Origin: Gonatopus flavifemur
Lineage: Eukaryota > Arthropoda > Insecta > Hymenoptera > Dryinidae
NCBI GenBank assembly: GCA_018340375.1
Contig: JAFFJZ010000039.1
Span: 682,001 to 746,000 of the forward strand
Direction: 5' to 3'
Length of the DNA: 64,000 bases
Shown piece by piece: positions 43,828 through 56,353 of the stretch (position 1 is its first letter; every line of letters starts with the position of its first letter). Made by a program: the position numbers and the translations under genes. The notes beneath the pieces were generated by a model that had not been told where the DNA came from, searched no databases, and saw nothing but the letters and a program-made list of their open reading frames with translations.

Positions 43828-45537
43828 TCAGTGATTTTCTGGTTGTTTTTGGTTTCTTTTCAACCGCATCCCATCCCAATCCTTGGCGTTTGGTAGAACG
43901 ATTGTTAGAGCTTTATAATAATCCTCTTTTTTCAACGGTTCTCGACCTTCATCATGGTATTTCTGGGAGAAAAAATCTAAAAATATATAGATGAATTAGC
44001 ATTTTATAATTTTCATATGTAGGGGAGAGTGGGGAGACTTGCACCATGGGGTGATATGCACCACAGCAGATATCTCTTAATTTTCCAAAATTTCTGAACT
44101 GTTCTTGCACGTGGCGTTTGCTGAATGGATGACCTAACTCCACACGAGTTCACAGGAATGTGGAATGAATCTCTGTTTTTTTATTGATATCAAAGGGTTT
44201 GGCACTCTCAAAATCGTTTGATTTGTGTCTCCTTAGTTTTTCAGAAAAAGTTTCCCATGATCTGTAAGTTATCCCAAACACCACGAAACCAATCTCAATC
44301 GAAAGTACAATCGTTGCACAATATTTTCATGATCCACTTTTTGACTGAAAATATCTGGAATTTTTTTGCGAGCATCAGTAGTCTGTTGATGCCGTGAGGG
44401 GTGCAATGCACCACAAATTGCGGGGATACTCGCACCACTTCCGATGTTTCATTTTTTTTATAGAAACAGGTATTCAGAATGATCCGTACACTCGGATGTT
44501 CGAATCTGAATGTTCTTCCGAAGAACAGGAGAGAGAAGGAGAGGAAGGAGAGAGACAGAGAAAGATTCTTTTGTTTGATGAAATACTCTGTGAAACTCTT
44601 TGCTATTTCCATGAATGATCTCACTTCATATAAGTCAGGGGGGATAAATTCAATGAGAGAATTTTCATAATGAACTTCAACGCCGCCAAGGGGAAGGCTA
44701 CTGGAACTAACCTCACATGGATACATTTACACAAATGCTCAACAAATCATAAACGTTTGTGACACAGTATCAGTGCCTTCATGTGAGATTAGTTCAAGTA
44801 CCCTTCCTCTTGGCGGCGCTGAAATCAGTCTCAAGAACGTTCAATTGAGTTTATGCCTCCTGATATGAGTTGGTAGGAGTGACAAATTTCACTTGTTTCC
44901 TCCGTTCATAGCAAACACTCTTGTGCAATTAGTTTTCAATAAAAGGTTGTTGCTAGTATCAAACTCTAAACTGCATAGAGTCCATCTTGATCGTAAGTTC
45001 AGCTATTCACTTGTATATCTGATTATTCATTTCAAATAAATACTGATGAATAGATTTGAAAATAGTGGTTATTATTCCAATTAGCCCTGCTAAATTATCC
45101 CCGTAAAGAACGATACAAAACGATAAATTTTTCCTATAGTTTTCAATGAGGTTTCTGAATACGGAATTTACGAAGTTATATCGTTATCAAACGATAGAAG
45201 TCTATCGTTCCTTACCGTTTTCTATAAAAATTTGACAGATTGTACAGGGTTTCATCGTGGAATTCGTATTGGAAAAGTACTACTTATTCTAGAACACATA
45301 ACTATTTTTTTCCAAATAACTGATACTTCTCCTATACGAATTCCACGATAAAACCCTATACAATCTGTTAAATTTTTATAGGAAACGATAAAGAACGATA
45401 GAGTTCTATCGTTTGATAACGATATAACTTCGTAAATTCCGTATTCAGAAACCTCATCGAAAACTATAGAAAACATTTATCGTTTTGTATCGGTCCTTAT
45501 TGGGAAAATTTAGCAGGGAGAGGATCAATTACTCAGG

Positions 45538-45587
<50 letters not shown>

Positions 45588-48500
45588 AAGAGCTAATTCG
45601 CAGGGTGGTGCAAATACCCCCACAGGGTGGTGCAAGTCTCCCGCCATGTGGGGAGAGTTGCACCAAACGCAATGTTTTTGAAGAACACTTATATCATTGA
45701 TAGGATGTTAGATTCGACCTTGCTATCATTTGCAACTTAGAAAGGAATGTTTGCTCTGTCAAAATCCCATAAATAATATATCGAATGAAGTTAACCACGA
45801 AAGTTATAACAATGTAAAAAAAAAGTGGTGCAAGTGTCCCCACTCTCCCCTATATCAATACAAATATGGAATTTAAATGAAACATTTCAATGAATATGAT
45901 TAGCTACCGAAAAATACTGTATATAGTGTATAAGGTGTGTAAAAAATCTAATCTCATAAAATCGTTTTAAATGTTGATATTCGGTAAGATACATGTGTGC
46001 AACTTTGAAATGTTGATTGTTATATAGACGGTTTTACGCAATAATATCTTAACCAACATTTTTTGAAAAATTCGTTTTATTATGCTGAATGTATCTAGAG
46101 AATAATACTCAAGTATATTAACGTTAAAATTTCGAACTGTTTTTTTTCTGTTGAGATGTTATTCTGTAAAGCCGTCCATATGGAATAAATTGGATGAACC
46201 AGAATTCAAAGTATTCTCTAAAATAAACGATTTATTCGAACCAAAAACTTCGAGACAGTATTGTTGTTGAAGTTGGTATATTGAGTCGTCCATTGATGAT
46301 TGAAAAAAAGTTTTGTTCTGGTAACTTGAATTTGCAAAAAATATTCTATAGTCTATCCCATCCAAAAAGATTCAGACTTCGAAGAAATCAATTCCTAATT
46401 CCTCTTACGTACGTGTTCGATTATTGTTCATCACTTTTAATTCACATACTCACCTTCTATGCATTTACTCAGTTTGCTGTCAATAAAAATTCGCTTATCT
46501 CCAGATTTTTTTCTTGCAGTGAAATTCATGGTAATTTCTCGACTCAAATAAGTCCTTAGGATGTTCGTTAAATTTTTCGTTAGAGAACCGTTCGATGAGT
46601 GGATACTCTGCAATGTCATATTCTGCAACACATAGGAAATTCAGAAATAACGTTTTCGACATTCATTCATATTGATATAGCGATTTCCAGAATGGAGGAA
46701 AAGACATCAAAATATATGAAATTGTATTTCAAACATTGAAGTAAGTAAAAAATTTGTTTACGAAATCAGTGAATATTTCCGGAGTATCCAAATCCTCATT
46801 GAATTTATCGAATTCTTCTATTGTATCCATGGGGAACTTTTGTTTGTATTTTTTTTCAAATGTGTTAATATATACTACTCCAGTTTTGAAAGTTTGAGGA
46901 TTTCCATTTTGCGTGCAGAAGCGATCTATGGAAGTTTTCAAATCCTGCACTTCTTTGCTGAGATCATTAATATGTGTTTCTATGATTATATTTACTCCAT
47001 GCAGTATTTGTTGCATCAATTCTGGAACCATAAAAGATTAAATTCAGGATAATAAATTAATGAAAAAAATTATTCCAAAGAACAACAAAAATATCAAACA
47101 TGGATTATTCTATGAAAACATATAAAATGAATAAATTGTTCTTGGTCTTCAAATGAGAATTGACTCAATACTAATTCAGGTTGCAAAAAATTAGTTCAAA
47201 TTTTGTCAGTGGGAATTCCACTCCAATTTCGACGAGATACTGGAATGTGAAATTCAAATCAAGAAAAGTATTCCCTTCGTCAAATTATTAGATTATTTTT
47301 TCATTTTATTCTACCACTGAAATGGTCCTTAGAGTAAGGGAAATCTCTAAAGAGGTCTAATTTTGAAATTCTCTGGAATGAGAACACGGAAATCAATTTT
47401 CTGGATTCAAGCAGAAGAAATTAAATTGACAAACAATTATAATTATAATGTAATGTAATTATGTAAGATAAAATTGAATTGATTCAATTCATCAGATTCC
47501 AATTTCCATAATGAAGTGAAATCCCTTTGGAATAGAAACTACATTACCTCCTAAGTTGAATTGATGATTTGAACTTGAGCCAGTTTTAGGGTTCAATATT
47601 GATCGAACTATGCCTAAAATAAAATTCAATATAGAATAAACAATTATAAATATCATCCATCATTCATACATACTTTTTGAAGAGTACTTGGATGGAATGT
47701 TTCCCCCTTGCGATGTTTTGGATACACTCAAATCTGTAACTATGTTCAAAATAATTAATTGAAAAATAATAAAACATAATAAAAAAAGGATAGTGGTTGA
47801 TCAATTTATAAAATTATAGATTCCAATCAAATATGTAGAAACATAACCAATCTAGTGAATTTTGTAAATTTGTCATTCACTTAAGAAAATTTTATACATA
47901 TATACATATAGATAAAACCAACCTGTTGAAGATTCCTGTTTTTTAGAACTCGTCTTCTGTTTCACATCAGTTTCTCTATTGCTGTTCTGAGAGGATACAT
48001 TACTTTTAAATTTTGTTTCCGGATCTTTGAAATTCTTTTTTGAATCATTTGTTTTTCCTTCATCGAATACTGATCGTCCTGTCCAATGAAATTAAATTCT
48101 ATGAGTTTTAAATACAAAGATTGGAATTCATTTTGATGTTGAAAATATTACATAAGTTTACAAGTTATTGTACACATACTTTTGGAACTTCTAATCAATC
48201 GAATTGATAGTAAGAGAATAAGCGTGACACAAAACTGATAGTTTTTCTCACATCACAAACCTAGTGTAAATAAACTCTCGAAAAAAATCATGATGATTGA
48301 TTAAAAACTCATTACAAATTGTGAATAATTCATTATCAAGGATTCATTGAGAATTTTCTCATATATCAGTATCTAAAACCCAGTGTCCTGGTTTTAAACC
48401 CTCTTGACCGTTGCGGATGTAACAATTCGAAGAGATCAATTGAATTACCGGAGAACATATTGAGAGTGGATCCTGCTTCATCGCTACTGTATGATGTATT

Positions 48501-49842
48501 TGCGGAAGAATGTTTCTTCTGTTGACCGACATCTGATGAGGATTCTGCAGCAAAAATAATATTATTTATTCAAGTACATATAATCTTCTGAGCTCGTAAT
48601 TGACATTAGAAATTTTTATCTGAGAATCACAATGAATATAATTGTTGCAACTTTGAAAACACTAAGAGAAAATCATCAACCAACCACTAGACGAAACCTG
48701 TTTATTTTCATGACTGTCATTGAATGTGCCCATATTTCCTGAAAATGCTCCATCCAGATTTTCTTTTTTCGACTTCCTTATTTTCTCAATAGCAGAGGCA
48801 CATTTCTCTTCAGGAGGGATACCATAATCGGTAAATGCATCAGGATGACGTTCTAAATATTCAATTTTCAATAAAGCTTCTTCATATTTTGCTGAAAAAA
48901 TACAATGAATGTCCACTATAGAAGGCGTAACAAGTTTTCTTGAAATATTATTATTGAATTCATTTCTGAATCAATATAAAGAGTTTTCTATGATTCAATT
49001 GAATTTAATATATTCAAGTATTAAGAAATAATAAGACTCACTTGCATTTCCTCTTATTCGTACTGTGTATACGCCCCAATCCATACAGGGATCCTGTAAT
49101 TCTGCTACGAGCTTGTTATATTTTTTACAATTTTCATTTGTGTAAGGTGGAGGTGGATAAAATGAGATACACTGATTACTTGTTCCATCGTAGTCTAACC
49201 ATTTAGTTGGGACAATACCAATGTCTTTGGGTTTTCCTTTCTCTTCGTTATCATTTATGAATTCTACTAATGTCCAGGGATGATCTGTAACGCGAAAAAA
49301 CCTTCGCATTACTTATAATTACATATTAATTCACAAAATTGAACAGATATCAAGTAATGAAATAATTTGGCGAATGTTACACACATTCTTCGTTACATTT
49401 CAATGTAGAATAATTGAACAAAAATAAGCTGCTTGGATTGATATCATCTCATCAAATATAAATGAAAACGTATAAATTGCTCATGCATAATGCGATCCGC
49501 GGAAATTTCCAATACGACGAAAATAATACGAAAATTTTGAGGAATTTGAAATGAATTATATTTATTTGGTGCAGCAGAAAATATTCTATAGGACTTTCAA
49601 GATATATTTATTTTTATGACTTTGCAGAAGAGCTTTATTGAATGCATTCAGCGATACCAAATAAGTACATGAATTTTGCACGTGAATGAATTTTCTATTT
49701 GGAATTATACACAAAAAAGTGAGGTTAAAATTAGGAGATTGAATCATTTATTATATGACCTCCAATAGAAAATAAATCATAGTGAATCGACTGTAATAAA
49801 AAAAAATCATAAAGACAATAAATTACCTGGAAGCTTCGTCAT
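43828..49842 (-). CDS. host-type spliced gene, ten coding exons, DUF4806-like C-terminus
   Basis: Exons on the minus strand: 49842-49827, 49284-49042, 48891-48685, 48544-48449, 48078-47923, 47733-47674, 47613-47548, 47021-46762, 46622-46454 and 43976-43828. All introns are GT-AG, and all phases match to give 1,422 bases (473 aa) without a stop. The first 110 residues form a compact domain (HPWTLVEFINDNEE, IVPTKWLDYDG, MDWGVYTVRIRGNA) seen, as I recall, at the start of many insect DUF4806 proteins. The middle is Ser/Lys-rich and probably disordered. The end (KFPMDTIEEFDKFNEDL, then LTNILRTYLSREITMNF) resembles DUF4806. Function unknown. The last intron (43977-46453) holds nested transposons. 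Exon 10 is the least certain; an alternative end lies in intron 9. Confidence 0.75.
44621..44870. repeat. inverted repeat (MITE-like) inside the intron transposon
   Basis: GCCGCCAAGGGGAAGGCTAC pairs with GTACCCTTCCTCTTGGCGGC, extending to stems of about 100 bp on each side of a short loop. No coding capacity. Confidence 0.65.
45085..45518. repeat. 434-bp palindromic MITE
   Basis: Ends CCCTGCTAAATT and AATTTAGCAGGG. The two arms of about 200 bp are highly similar inverted copies around a 35-40-bp centre near 45305. The arms contain repeated CGATA and TATCG motifs. It sits within the larger intron element. Confidence 0.8.
45540..45584. repeat. (AG)n microsatellite
   Basis: About 45 bp of AG repeats. 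The plus-strand Arg/Glu frame at 45485-45700 is a translation of it. Confidence 0.9.
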
Positions 49843-50405
49843 GTTGAAGAGAATAACTGGTGAAGGTCCTCTAATAAGCCAATGTTGGGAAGTCTGGAAC
49901 GAAATCTTACTACGTAGTTCAAACAGTGTAAAGACCCATACACAATATTGAAATCATTGGTTATGTTCAGCGCTGAGAGTGGCAATCAGCGTTGCCGATG
50001 GTGCAGAGTTGTTTCCTTATTGGTCGTTCTTATCCTCACAAGAGCGTGATCAGTTCATTCCGTTGGAATTCGAAATCCTTTGGCGATATTGGTGGCAATC
50101 AACATCTTCATACGTAGAATCGGGAACAAATGCGAATCGTATTCTTCTAGCCGCAGCGAATCAAATCACATTCTCTGTTTTACGTTGATGTGTAATATGC
50201 TATATATATATTGTTCTACAAGATTTGAATGTGTTTTGGGTATTTTTCTTTTCTTTTTTCGATATTATCGAATAAAAATTTATAATGAAATTGGATTCTA
50301 GTATAATATGGGTTAATATGCAACTGAATGTGTAACATTCACGCAACCAAATTCTTATGAAAGATCGTAATGAATCATAATATGAGTACATAGAAAATAT
50401 ATTAC
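49843..50405. promoter_or_regulatory. 5' flank of the spliced gene
   Basis: 563 bp between the start codon of the minus-strand gene and the DIRS element. It should contain the promoter and 5' untranslated region. No convincing core promoter motif was identified; the short frames at 49979-50301 have no domain. The nearby DIRS insertion truncates the upstream intergenic space. Confidence 0.4.
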
Positions 50406-50544
50406 ATTTCAAGCCCCGTTCTTCGAGATTACCATGTAGTAGACCCCGTTGGCGGTAGATGTCACAACGTTCAGAGTTTCAAAAACCACTTTATATCGAC
50501 CTATCTATAATCGATACCTTACCTCTCTTCCGTTCCCACCTCAT
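50406..50544 (+). repeat. DIRS left inverted terminal repeat
   Basis: Begins ATTTCAAGCCCCGTTC. From about 50412 to 50544 it is the reverse complement of the right-terminal region, with few mismatches. It overlaps the beginning of the transcribed region, and the first gag ATG follows at 50590. Confidence 0.88.
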
Positions 50545-50589
50545 TGTATTTCGTTGTGCGTAGCTGTTACGACGTTGGAGTTTCGTTAT

Positions 50590-51849
50590 ATGAAAATACA
50601 GAGTTTAACGAGTATAACGTGTGTCATCATGAATAGGAAACGAGAAGCGGTTTTAAATGATGAGGAAGATACGTTGAGTTTTATTGTAAAAAAGTTGAAA
50701 CAATTGGAAGGAAAAATAGATCAACGAGATGAGGTTAGGAGACAACATGCCGGGTTTGAAGATCAGTTAGATATAGAACAAACACAAGACGAAGGAACAA
50801 TTAATGGTAGGTGAAAATTCAAACTGCAAAGGAAATTGATTCCGCGAGCTTGCACTAGAGGCAAGTCAGGAAATTTTTTATGTTACTGATAAGTCAACAT
50901 GGAAGGTTGAATATCAGGTGGTATATTCATTGACAAGCTTGTTTATAGACAAGATAAGTCAAAAAATTGTGAATGGTTTTTTCTCTTGACAGAGCTGCAG
51001 CAGGAAATAGCAGAAGAGGCAGAAAATAGAGACCCAAATGTGGGAGACCTATTAAACCAAGAGACGGTAGAAGAGTTTGATGAGCTCGACGAGGAGATTC
51101 TGGAAGTTTTGGGTGCAGATCCAACAATATCCAATAGTTTGGAGTGCGAATTACATCCTTCCTTAAAAAATAGATGGGAAGTATGGTCGAGAGAAGGTTT
51201 ACAAAAATCAGATTGTGAATCACTAATGTCAAAATATGCACGGCTAGAGTTACTAGTCACTCCAAAGATAAATCCAGAAGTACTACCGACTCTGAATGAT
51301 ATTGCCATAAAAAGGGATAACCACTTCAAAGAGATACAGGATTATTTGGGTATTGCCTTGACAGCATTCGGTGCAGGTATCTCTTCGTTATTAAATGAAA
51401 AGGAGGAAGTAGATCAAATTGCACTTTTGCAAAGTTTTTGTGATGCAGCAAAATTAATCAATGTGGCTTTTTGGAAACAATCGGTTGCCAGGAAAGCATT
51501 TATTACGCCAGGATTAGATGAAAAGTTCAAGGATATACTTGACAATTCGAAACCTGATGAGCTACTATTCGGTAAGAACCTGGGAGAAAAAATTAGAGAA
51601 TTAAAAACATGAAATAAGATATCGCAAGATGTGAAAGCTCAAGTAGGGCTTAAGAGAAATACGGCATCAACTTCAAGAGGTCATCTAAACGGGAGGGGCC
51701 CGTCGTCGAATCGACAAGCGACATGGCAGGCGGGCCACAAACCATCATTTCGAGGAAATCGACAAATTCAATTCAAGACCAGAAGTTATGGAGGGAGGAA
51801 TCAACAGTATGCGACGAAAGCCATGCAGAAGAATTTCAGACCGAGATAA
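50590..51849 (+). pseudogene. DIRS gag-like protein, spliced, one stop
   Basis: Exon 1 (ATG 50590 or 50629, to 50806) and exon 2 (from 50993) join in phase across a 186-base GT-AG intron (GTAGGTGA...CTCTTGACAG). Exon 1 has a coiled-coil-like Lys/Glu segment (FIVKKLKQLEGKIDQRDEV). Exon 2 continues acidic and then helical sequence with no knuckles. A TGA at 51610 interrupts, and the same frame continues as a basic Arg/Gly/Gln-rich tail to 51849. It would bind the element RNA. The intron is inferred from splice signals and phase. Confidence 0.65.
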
Positions 51850-53530
51850 ATGTATGTAAGATTGCCGGCAGGTTAAAATATTTCGTAACTGAATGGGGAA
51901 AAATAACTGAAGATAAATTTATTCTAAATTGTATTCAAGGATACAAGATAAAATTTAATATAGAAATAATCCAAGAAAAATTAGTTGAGGAACCAATTAG
52001 GACGTCTCAAGAAAATAAAAGGTTAAGAACTGCGATTCAAAAATTAGTAAAGAAAGGGGCAGTTACAAACTGTATTTATACAGAGGGTCAATTCCTATCA
52101 TCGTATTTTTTAATAGGAAAACCAGATGGTTCAGATAGATTCATTTTAAATTTCAAAAATTTGAACAAGTTTATAGAGACACAACATTTTAAAATGGAGA
52201 ATTTAAAGACTGCGACTAATTTAGTTTCGAGATATTCATACATGGCAAATATTGATTTGGAAGATGCCTATTTTGCTATCCCAATTCATGAAATTAGTAG
52301 GAAATACTTGAGATTTCAATTTCAAGGGGAATATTTCGAATTTACATGTTTACCTTTCGGTTTAAGTATATGTCCTTGGATTTTCACAAAGGTGCTAAAA
52401 CCAGTTGTAAGTTACTTGAGATCTAAAGGTTTTTGCTCAACGATATATTTAGATGATTTGCTATGTATAGGATCTACATTGACGCTTGTCAAGAGAATGT
52501 AAATATATCAGTAAAATTACTGGAATCTTTAGGTTTTATTATAAACTATACCAAAAGTGTACTTCAACCTGACACACGATGTAAATTCTTAGGATTTGTA
52601 ATCGATTCAATGCGTTATTCAATAGAATTGCCTTCCGAAAAGAAAGAAAAAATCATGAGTTTCATTGATGATTTTTCAAAAAATAAATTTTGCAAAATTG
52701 CAGAATTAGCACAGCTCATAGGTTTTTTAATCGCCAGCTGCCCAGCGTTACAGTATGGCTGGAGATATACGAAAGAGTTGGAACGAGAAAAGTGTTTGGC
52801 CTTAATCATCAATGATCACGATTATTCTGCTTATATGTCTATTACGAAGAGAATGTATGAAGACCTTCAATGGTGGAAAAAAGCAATTCCATCTGGTTCC
52901 AATAGAATAAAGAAAGATCAGTTTGATTTAGTTATACATACGGATGCGTCGAAGTCAGGTTGGGGTGCAACTTGCAATTCGGGAAAGGCATATGGAGTTT
53001 GGAGTGAAGCGGAAAGCAATTTCCATATCAATTATTTAGAGCTCAAGGCAATATTACTAGCGTTAGAAGAGTGAGCGAAGGATAAGAAATCTTGTGATAT
53101 ATTACTAAGGGTTGATAACACTACGGCAATATCGTATGTCAACAAAATGGGAGGTATTCGGTTTCCGAAATTCAACGACTTAGCGGGACGAATCTGGAAG
53201 TGGGCAGAACAAAGAAACATTTGGTTAGTCGCTTCTTATATCCCGTCTTAGGAGAATGTTGAGGCGGATAGACTATCCCGTCTCAAATCTCTAGATACGG
53301 AATGGTCTCTCTCACAAGAAGCATTCAACAAAATTATGAATAAATTTGGCTGTCCTGAAATAGATTTATTTGCATCGGAAAACAATGCAAAATGCGCTAG
53401 GTTCGTGTCTTGGTTCCCGGAACCCAAAGCTTGGGCAATCGATGCCTTCGTTATAGACTGGGCGAATATGTTTTTTTCATGCCTTTGCACCTTTTTCTCA
53501 AATTTTAAGGATGTTGAAGAAAATTAAAGA
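51850..53530 (+). pseudogene. DIRS reverse transcriptase and RNase H, frameshifted
   Basis: The first frame (to 52502) has YFLIGKPDGSDRFILNFKNL, MANIDLEDAYFAIPIH, FTCLPFGLSICPWIFTKVLK and the catalytic STIYLDDLLCIG. A frameshift near 52465-52490 leads into the next frame: LGFIINYTKSVLQPDT, then RNase H (VIHTDASKSGWGA, NYLELKAILLAL, RVDNTTAISYVN). TGA at 53072 and TAG at about 53250 interrupt that frame. The segment after RNase H (CPEIDLFASENNAKC, AWAIDAFVIDW) is typical of DIRS elements. A further frameshift near 53490-53515 precedes the recombinase. Inactive copy. Confidence 0.88.
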
Positions 53531-54207
53531 GGATAAGGCAACGGGAATTGTGGTGGTACCAAATTGGCACAATCAACCCTGGTACCCGATATTTTTATCT
53601 TTATCTATAAGTCATCCCTTATTTTTCAAACCAAATCCAAAATTATTAAATTCGTCTTACAGATCACAACAGCATCCGAGAGCGAGTCATCTTGCGCTTC
53701 TAGTTTCAGTATTATCAGGGAAGCATATCTAAGGAGGAATGTTCCGGCAGAAGCGGTGAACATTTTAACTGCGTCATTAGCGAAATCATCTATTCGGCAA
53801 TACGGAACAGGTCTCAAAAAATGGGAGAAATTTTGTAAGGAAACACAAGTTGATTTGTTTAATGCCCCGATAAATATTATTTTGAACTTCTTAAGTAGAG
53901 AATTTGAGAGAGGAGCCTCCTTTGGGTCTTCGAACTCATTTAAATCAGCCATCGCTCTTGTATCAGACAAAAAAATTGGAGAAGATCCTTTGATTAAACG
54001 TTTCATGAGAGGGGTTTTCAGATTGAGACCTACAAAACCCAGATACGATTTTACATGGGATGTGGAGACAGTACTTGAGTTTGTCAAAACAAGATTTTCC
54101 GGAAAGAACATTTCTCTTCAAGAATTAACAGAAAAAACTGCGATTTTATTAGCTTTAAGTACAGCACAAAGGGTACAAACGTTAGTTGCGATAAAAATTA
54201 GTCATAT

Positions 54208-54987
54208 TGTTCCGTCGTGCGCCTGCAGACGGGGACGACTACATACAGCGTATACCTCTCCTCCAGCGGGATCACATGACCTAATTGCAAATTAGGGGAA
54301 ATGGTCATCGACACGAGATGATCGCTGATAATCGATCGAGTCAGTGCGGCAAGAAGACTCCTCGCGTGAACCCACGCTTCTTATTCTAATACTTCTTACA
54401 CGTGTCGCATCACTATTCTCTTTCTCTCCGTACCGATCTGAATAGTATACTTCGCGTATCCTCTCCCGTCGTTATACAAAGCATTCAGATATGAAAAACA
54501 TTTAGTGCTCACGGTGGTGGCTGTTTTCTCTACCTTCGTGAAGGCATCGTTCCTCATTTCGCTCTCTTCGTGGGGTCTTCTTCTCTTCGACATTCTCTTC
54601 ATCGATGACTGTCTGCCTCTCGTGGAATCTACGGTGCACCGCAACGCTGCTGTATGCATGTATGAGTGAGTTCGAATGATTCTCTGGCCAGTGAATGGTA
54701 ATATTAACCGCATAATGTTCATTAATTATTGATTGCTTGAATTCAGAGGAAGTGACACTTCTGAACTAGCATAATTTCCTTTTGTATTTGATTACGAGTT
54801 CAATTATATGTTATTTGAAGTTAATTACTCTCTTTCTTCTACTGCATGAGTCTACCTAGAGCGAGACAGAATTTATTCCATCTCATACAGTCCGCTAACG
54901 TTTCCGAAATCCCTTCCTTTTGCAATACAAGTTCAATATTCAATTTTCTCTCCATTTCTTCATGTCAGCATGGCGAAGGCCGAAACA
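54208..54987 (+). repeat. 5' LTR of BEL/Pao element 2
   Basis: Starts TGTTCCGTCGTGCG and ends AAGGCCGAAACA, 780 bp. Almost identical to 61564-62343. The minus-strand frame of 108 codons inside it occurs identically in both LTRs and is not taken as a gene. Confidence 0.96.
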
Positions 54988-54988
54988 A

Positions 54989-55006
54989 TGGTCCTTCGAG
55001 CCGGAT
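54989..55006 (+). promoter_or_regulatory. primer binding site, tRNA-Tyr
   Basis: TGGTCCTTCGAGCCGGAT is complementary to the 3' end of eukaryotic tRNA-Tyr (CCA plus an acceptor stem pairing with CCTTCGA, plus part of the T arm). It starts one base after the LTR. First-strand cDNA synthesis would start here. Confidence 0.8.
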
Positions 55007-56353
55007 TTCCGGCTCGAGGATTATAAATCCTGACTCGCTCTGGGTGAAATGTCTTCGTACTTAGACTGAACTGTTTAAATTCACATCTCATATATTAAGA
55101 CTCAGAAAGATTTCTTATGTTAAGGTATGTTCAATCGATTAATATAGATATATTGCTACGCAAATTCCTCCGCATATATTTCTATGCATAATGTTCTAAA
55201 TATTTCTGGAAATCGAATTAATTTCGATAAGATTTCCTCATATGACATTTCGATGTGTCTGTTACATCTACCGCTCTGTAAATTCTGGATACAATTCATA
55301 TATGTATTATATAGAATTCATTTCTAGAATATGAATTCTATATAAATTCTATATAATCAATTTCGAACTCTCACATCAAGGACATATTTCACGTACATTT
55401 CATACGTTTAATTTATCTATCTCAACTTTCAAAATTCGAACGATATCGTGCAATCATTATATCGAGCATATCTCTAAATTCTTGGTACAAGGTCAGGCAT
55501 CAATCCGTCTCTTGTATGAGAAACGAGATACGTGTATATTTTCATGTTTTTGAATAGGTCATAGAAGACACATATCGTTTATGTTTGAAATCATCGGTGA
55601 TAACTACTATAGACATATTACAGAGTATTTCAATTACAATATATTCAACGTTCATTATTAGACGATTTTATTCCTTAAATTTCCATCTTTCTTCATAGAG
55701 TTCGATTTTCTTCTCTTCTTCTTGTACAGAAAAGGAGATAGGTGTATTTCAATTGTACGAAAATCGTTTGATAGGTAGAAGAATTATATGGATGGAGATT
55801 GATTTCAATGATCGTACACAGCATTACTCGTGATTCTTGTCCATACTAAATTTAAGATGTATATATATTTTAGAATTCAATGATATCTCATCACCGGTAC
55901 TCTGGGTATTAATTTGTTTCTTCCAGCGAGGACATATGGAACATAGTATATATCCGATTGAAATCGATACGACGTGATCGGTTACGTGAATTTCATCCGA
56001 CATTTCCGAGAATTAAATCCTCGAATACGAAAAGTTTTCATAACTCGCGTGAACGGGCGTTATATCAGTTTTCCGACTCGGGAAACTTCTTATAGACTTT
56101 ATACAGCATATAATTGAAATTGTTTCAACGTTGCCCGCAAAGTGTGCACTCTATCGATTTCAATACGCGATTCTCAATACACAATACTAATTCACATTCT
56201 TTTTTGTTTTACTTTGCATTAATTTGTTAGTATTAGATTGTATATAGTTCGATTACGACAGTCACTATCGGGAGCCGCGAATTGAATATCAGCTCGACTT
56301 TCCACTAGGAATCCACTATCCATTTCTGATTCTCATATTTTTTATCCTTCACA
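55007..56353 (+). other. BEL element 2 leader, no gene seen
   Basis: 1.35 kb of AT-rich untranslated sequence between the primer binding site and gag. It contains many ATATAGAATTC-like short palindromes near 55290-55345. No domain or frame of note. Confidence 0.6.

Larger units (their letters stand above)
44020..45852. mobile_element. non-autonomous DNA transposon, TAGGGGAGAGTGGGG ends
   Basis: The left end TAGGGGAGAGTGGGGAGACT and the right end, the complement of AGTGTCCCCACTCTCCCCTA, give terminal repeats of about 27 bp with one mismatch. Internally GGTGCAA and TTGCACCA motifs recur near both ends (44036, 44394, 45605, 45655). The outermost TA may be a TA target duplication. There is no transposase. 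It lies entirely in intron 9 of the spliced gene and contains further inserts. Confidence 0.75.

Noticed and set aside
46159..46365. 68-codon minus-strand frame as the last exon of the spliced gene (acceptor near 46318)
   Set aside because: Phase-compatible but gives a tail without family resemblance; the exon at 43828-43976 also fits in phase and continues protein-like sequence. Kept as a lesser alternative.
54396..54722. 108-codon minus-strand frame, repeated identically at 61752-62078
   Set aside because: Identical only because it lies in both LTRs of BEL element 2; no recognisable domain.
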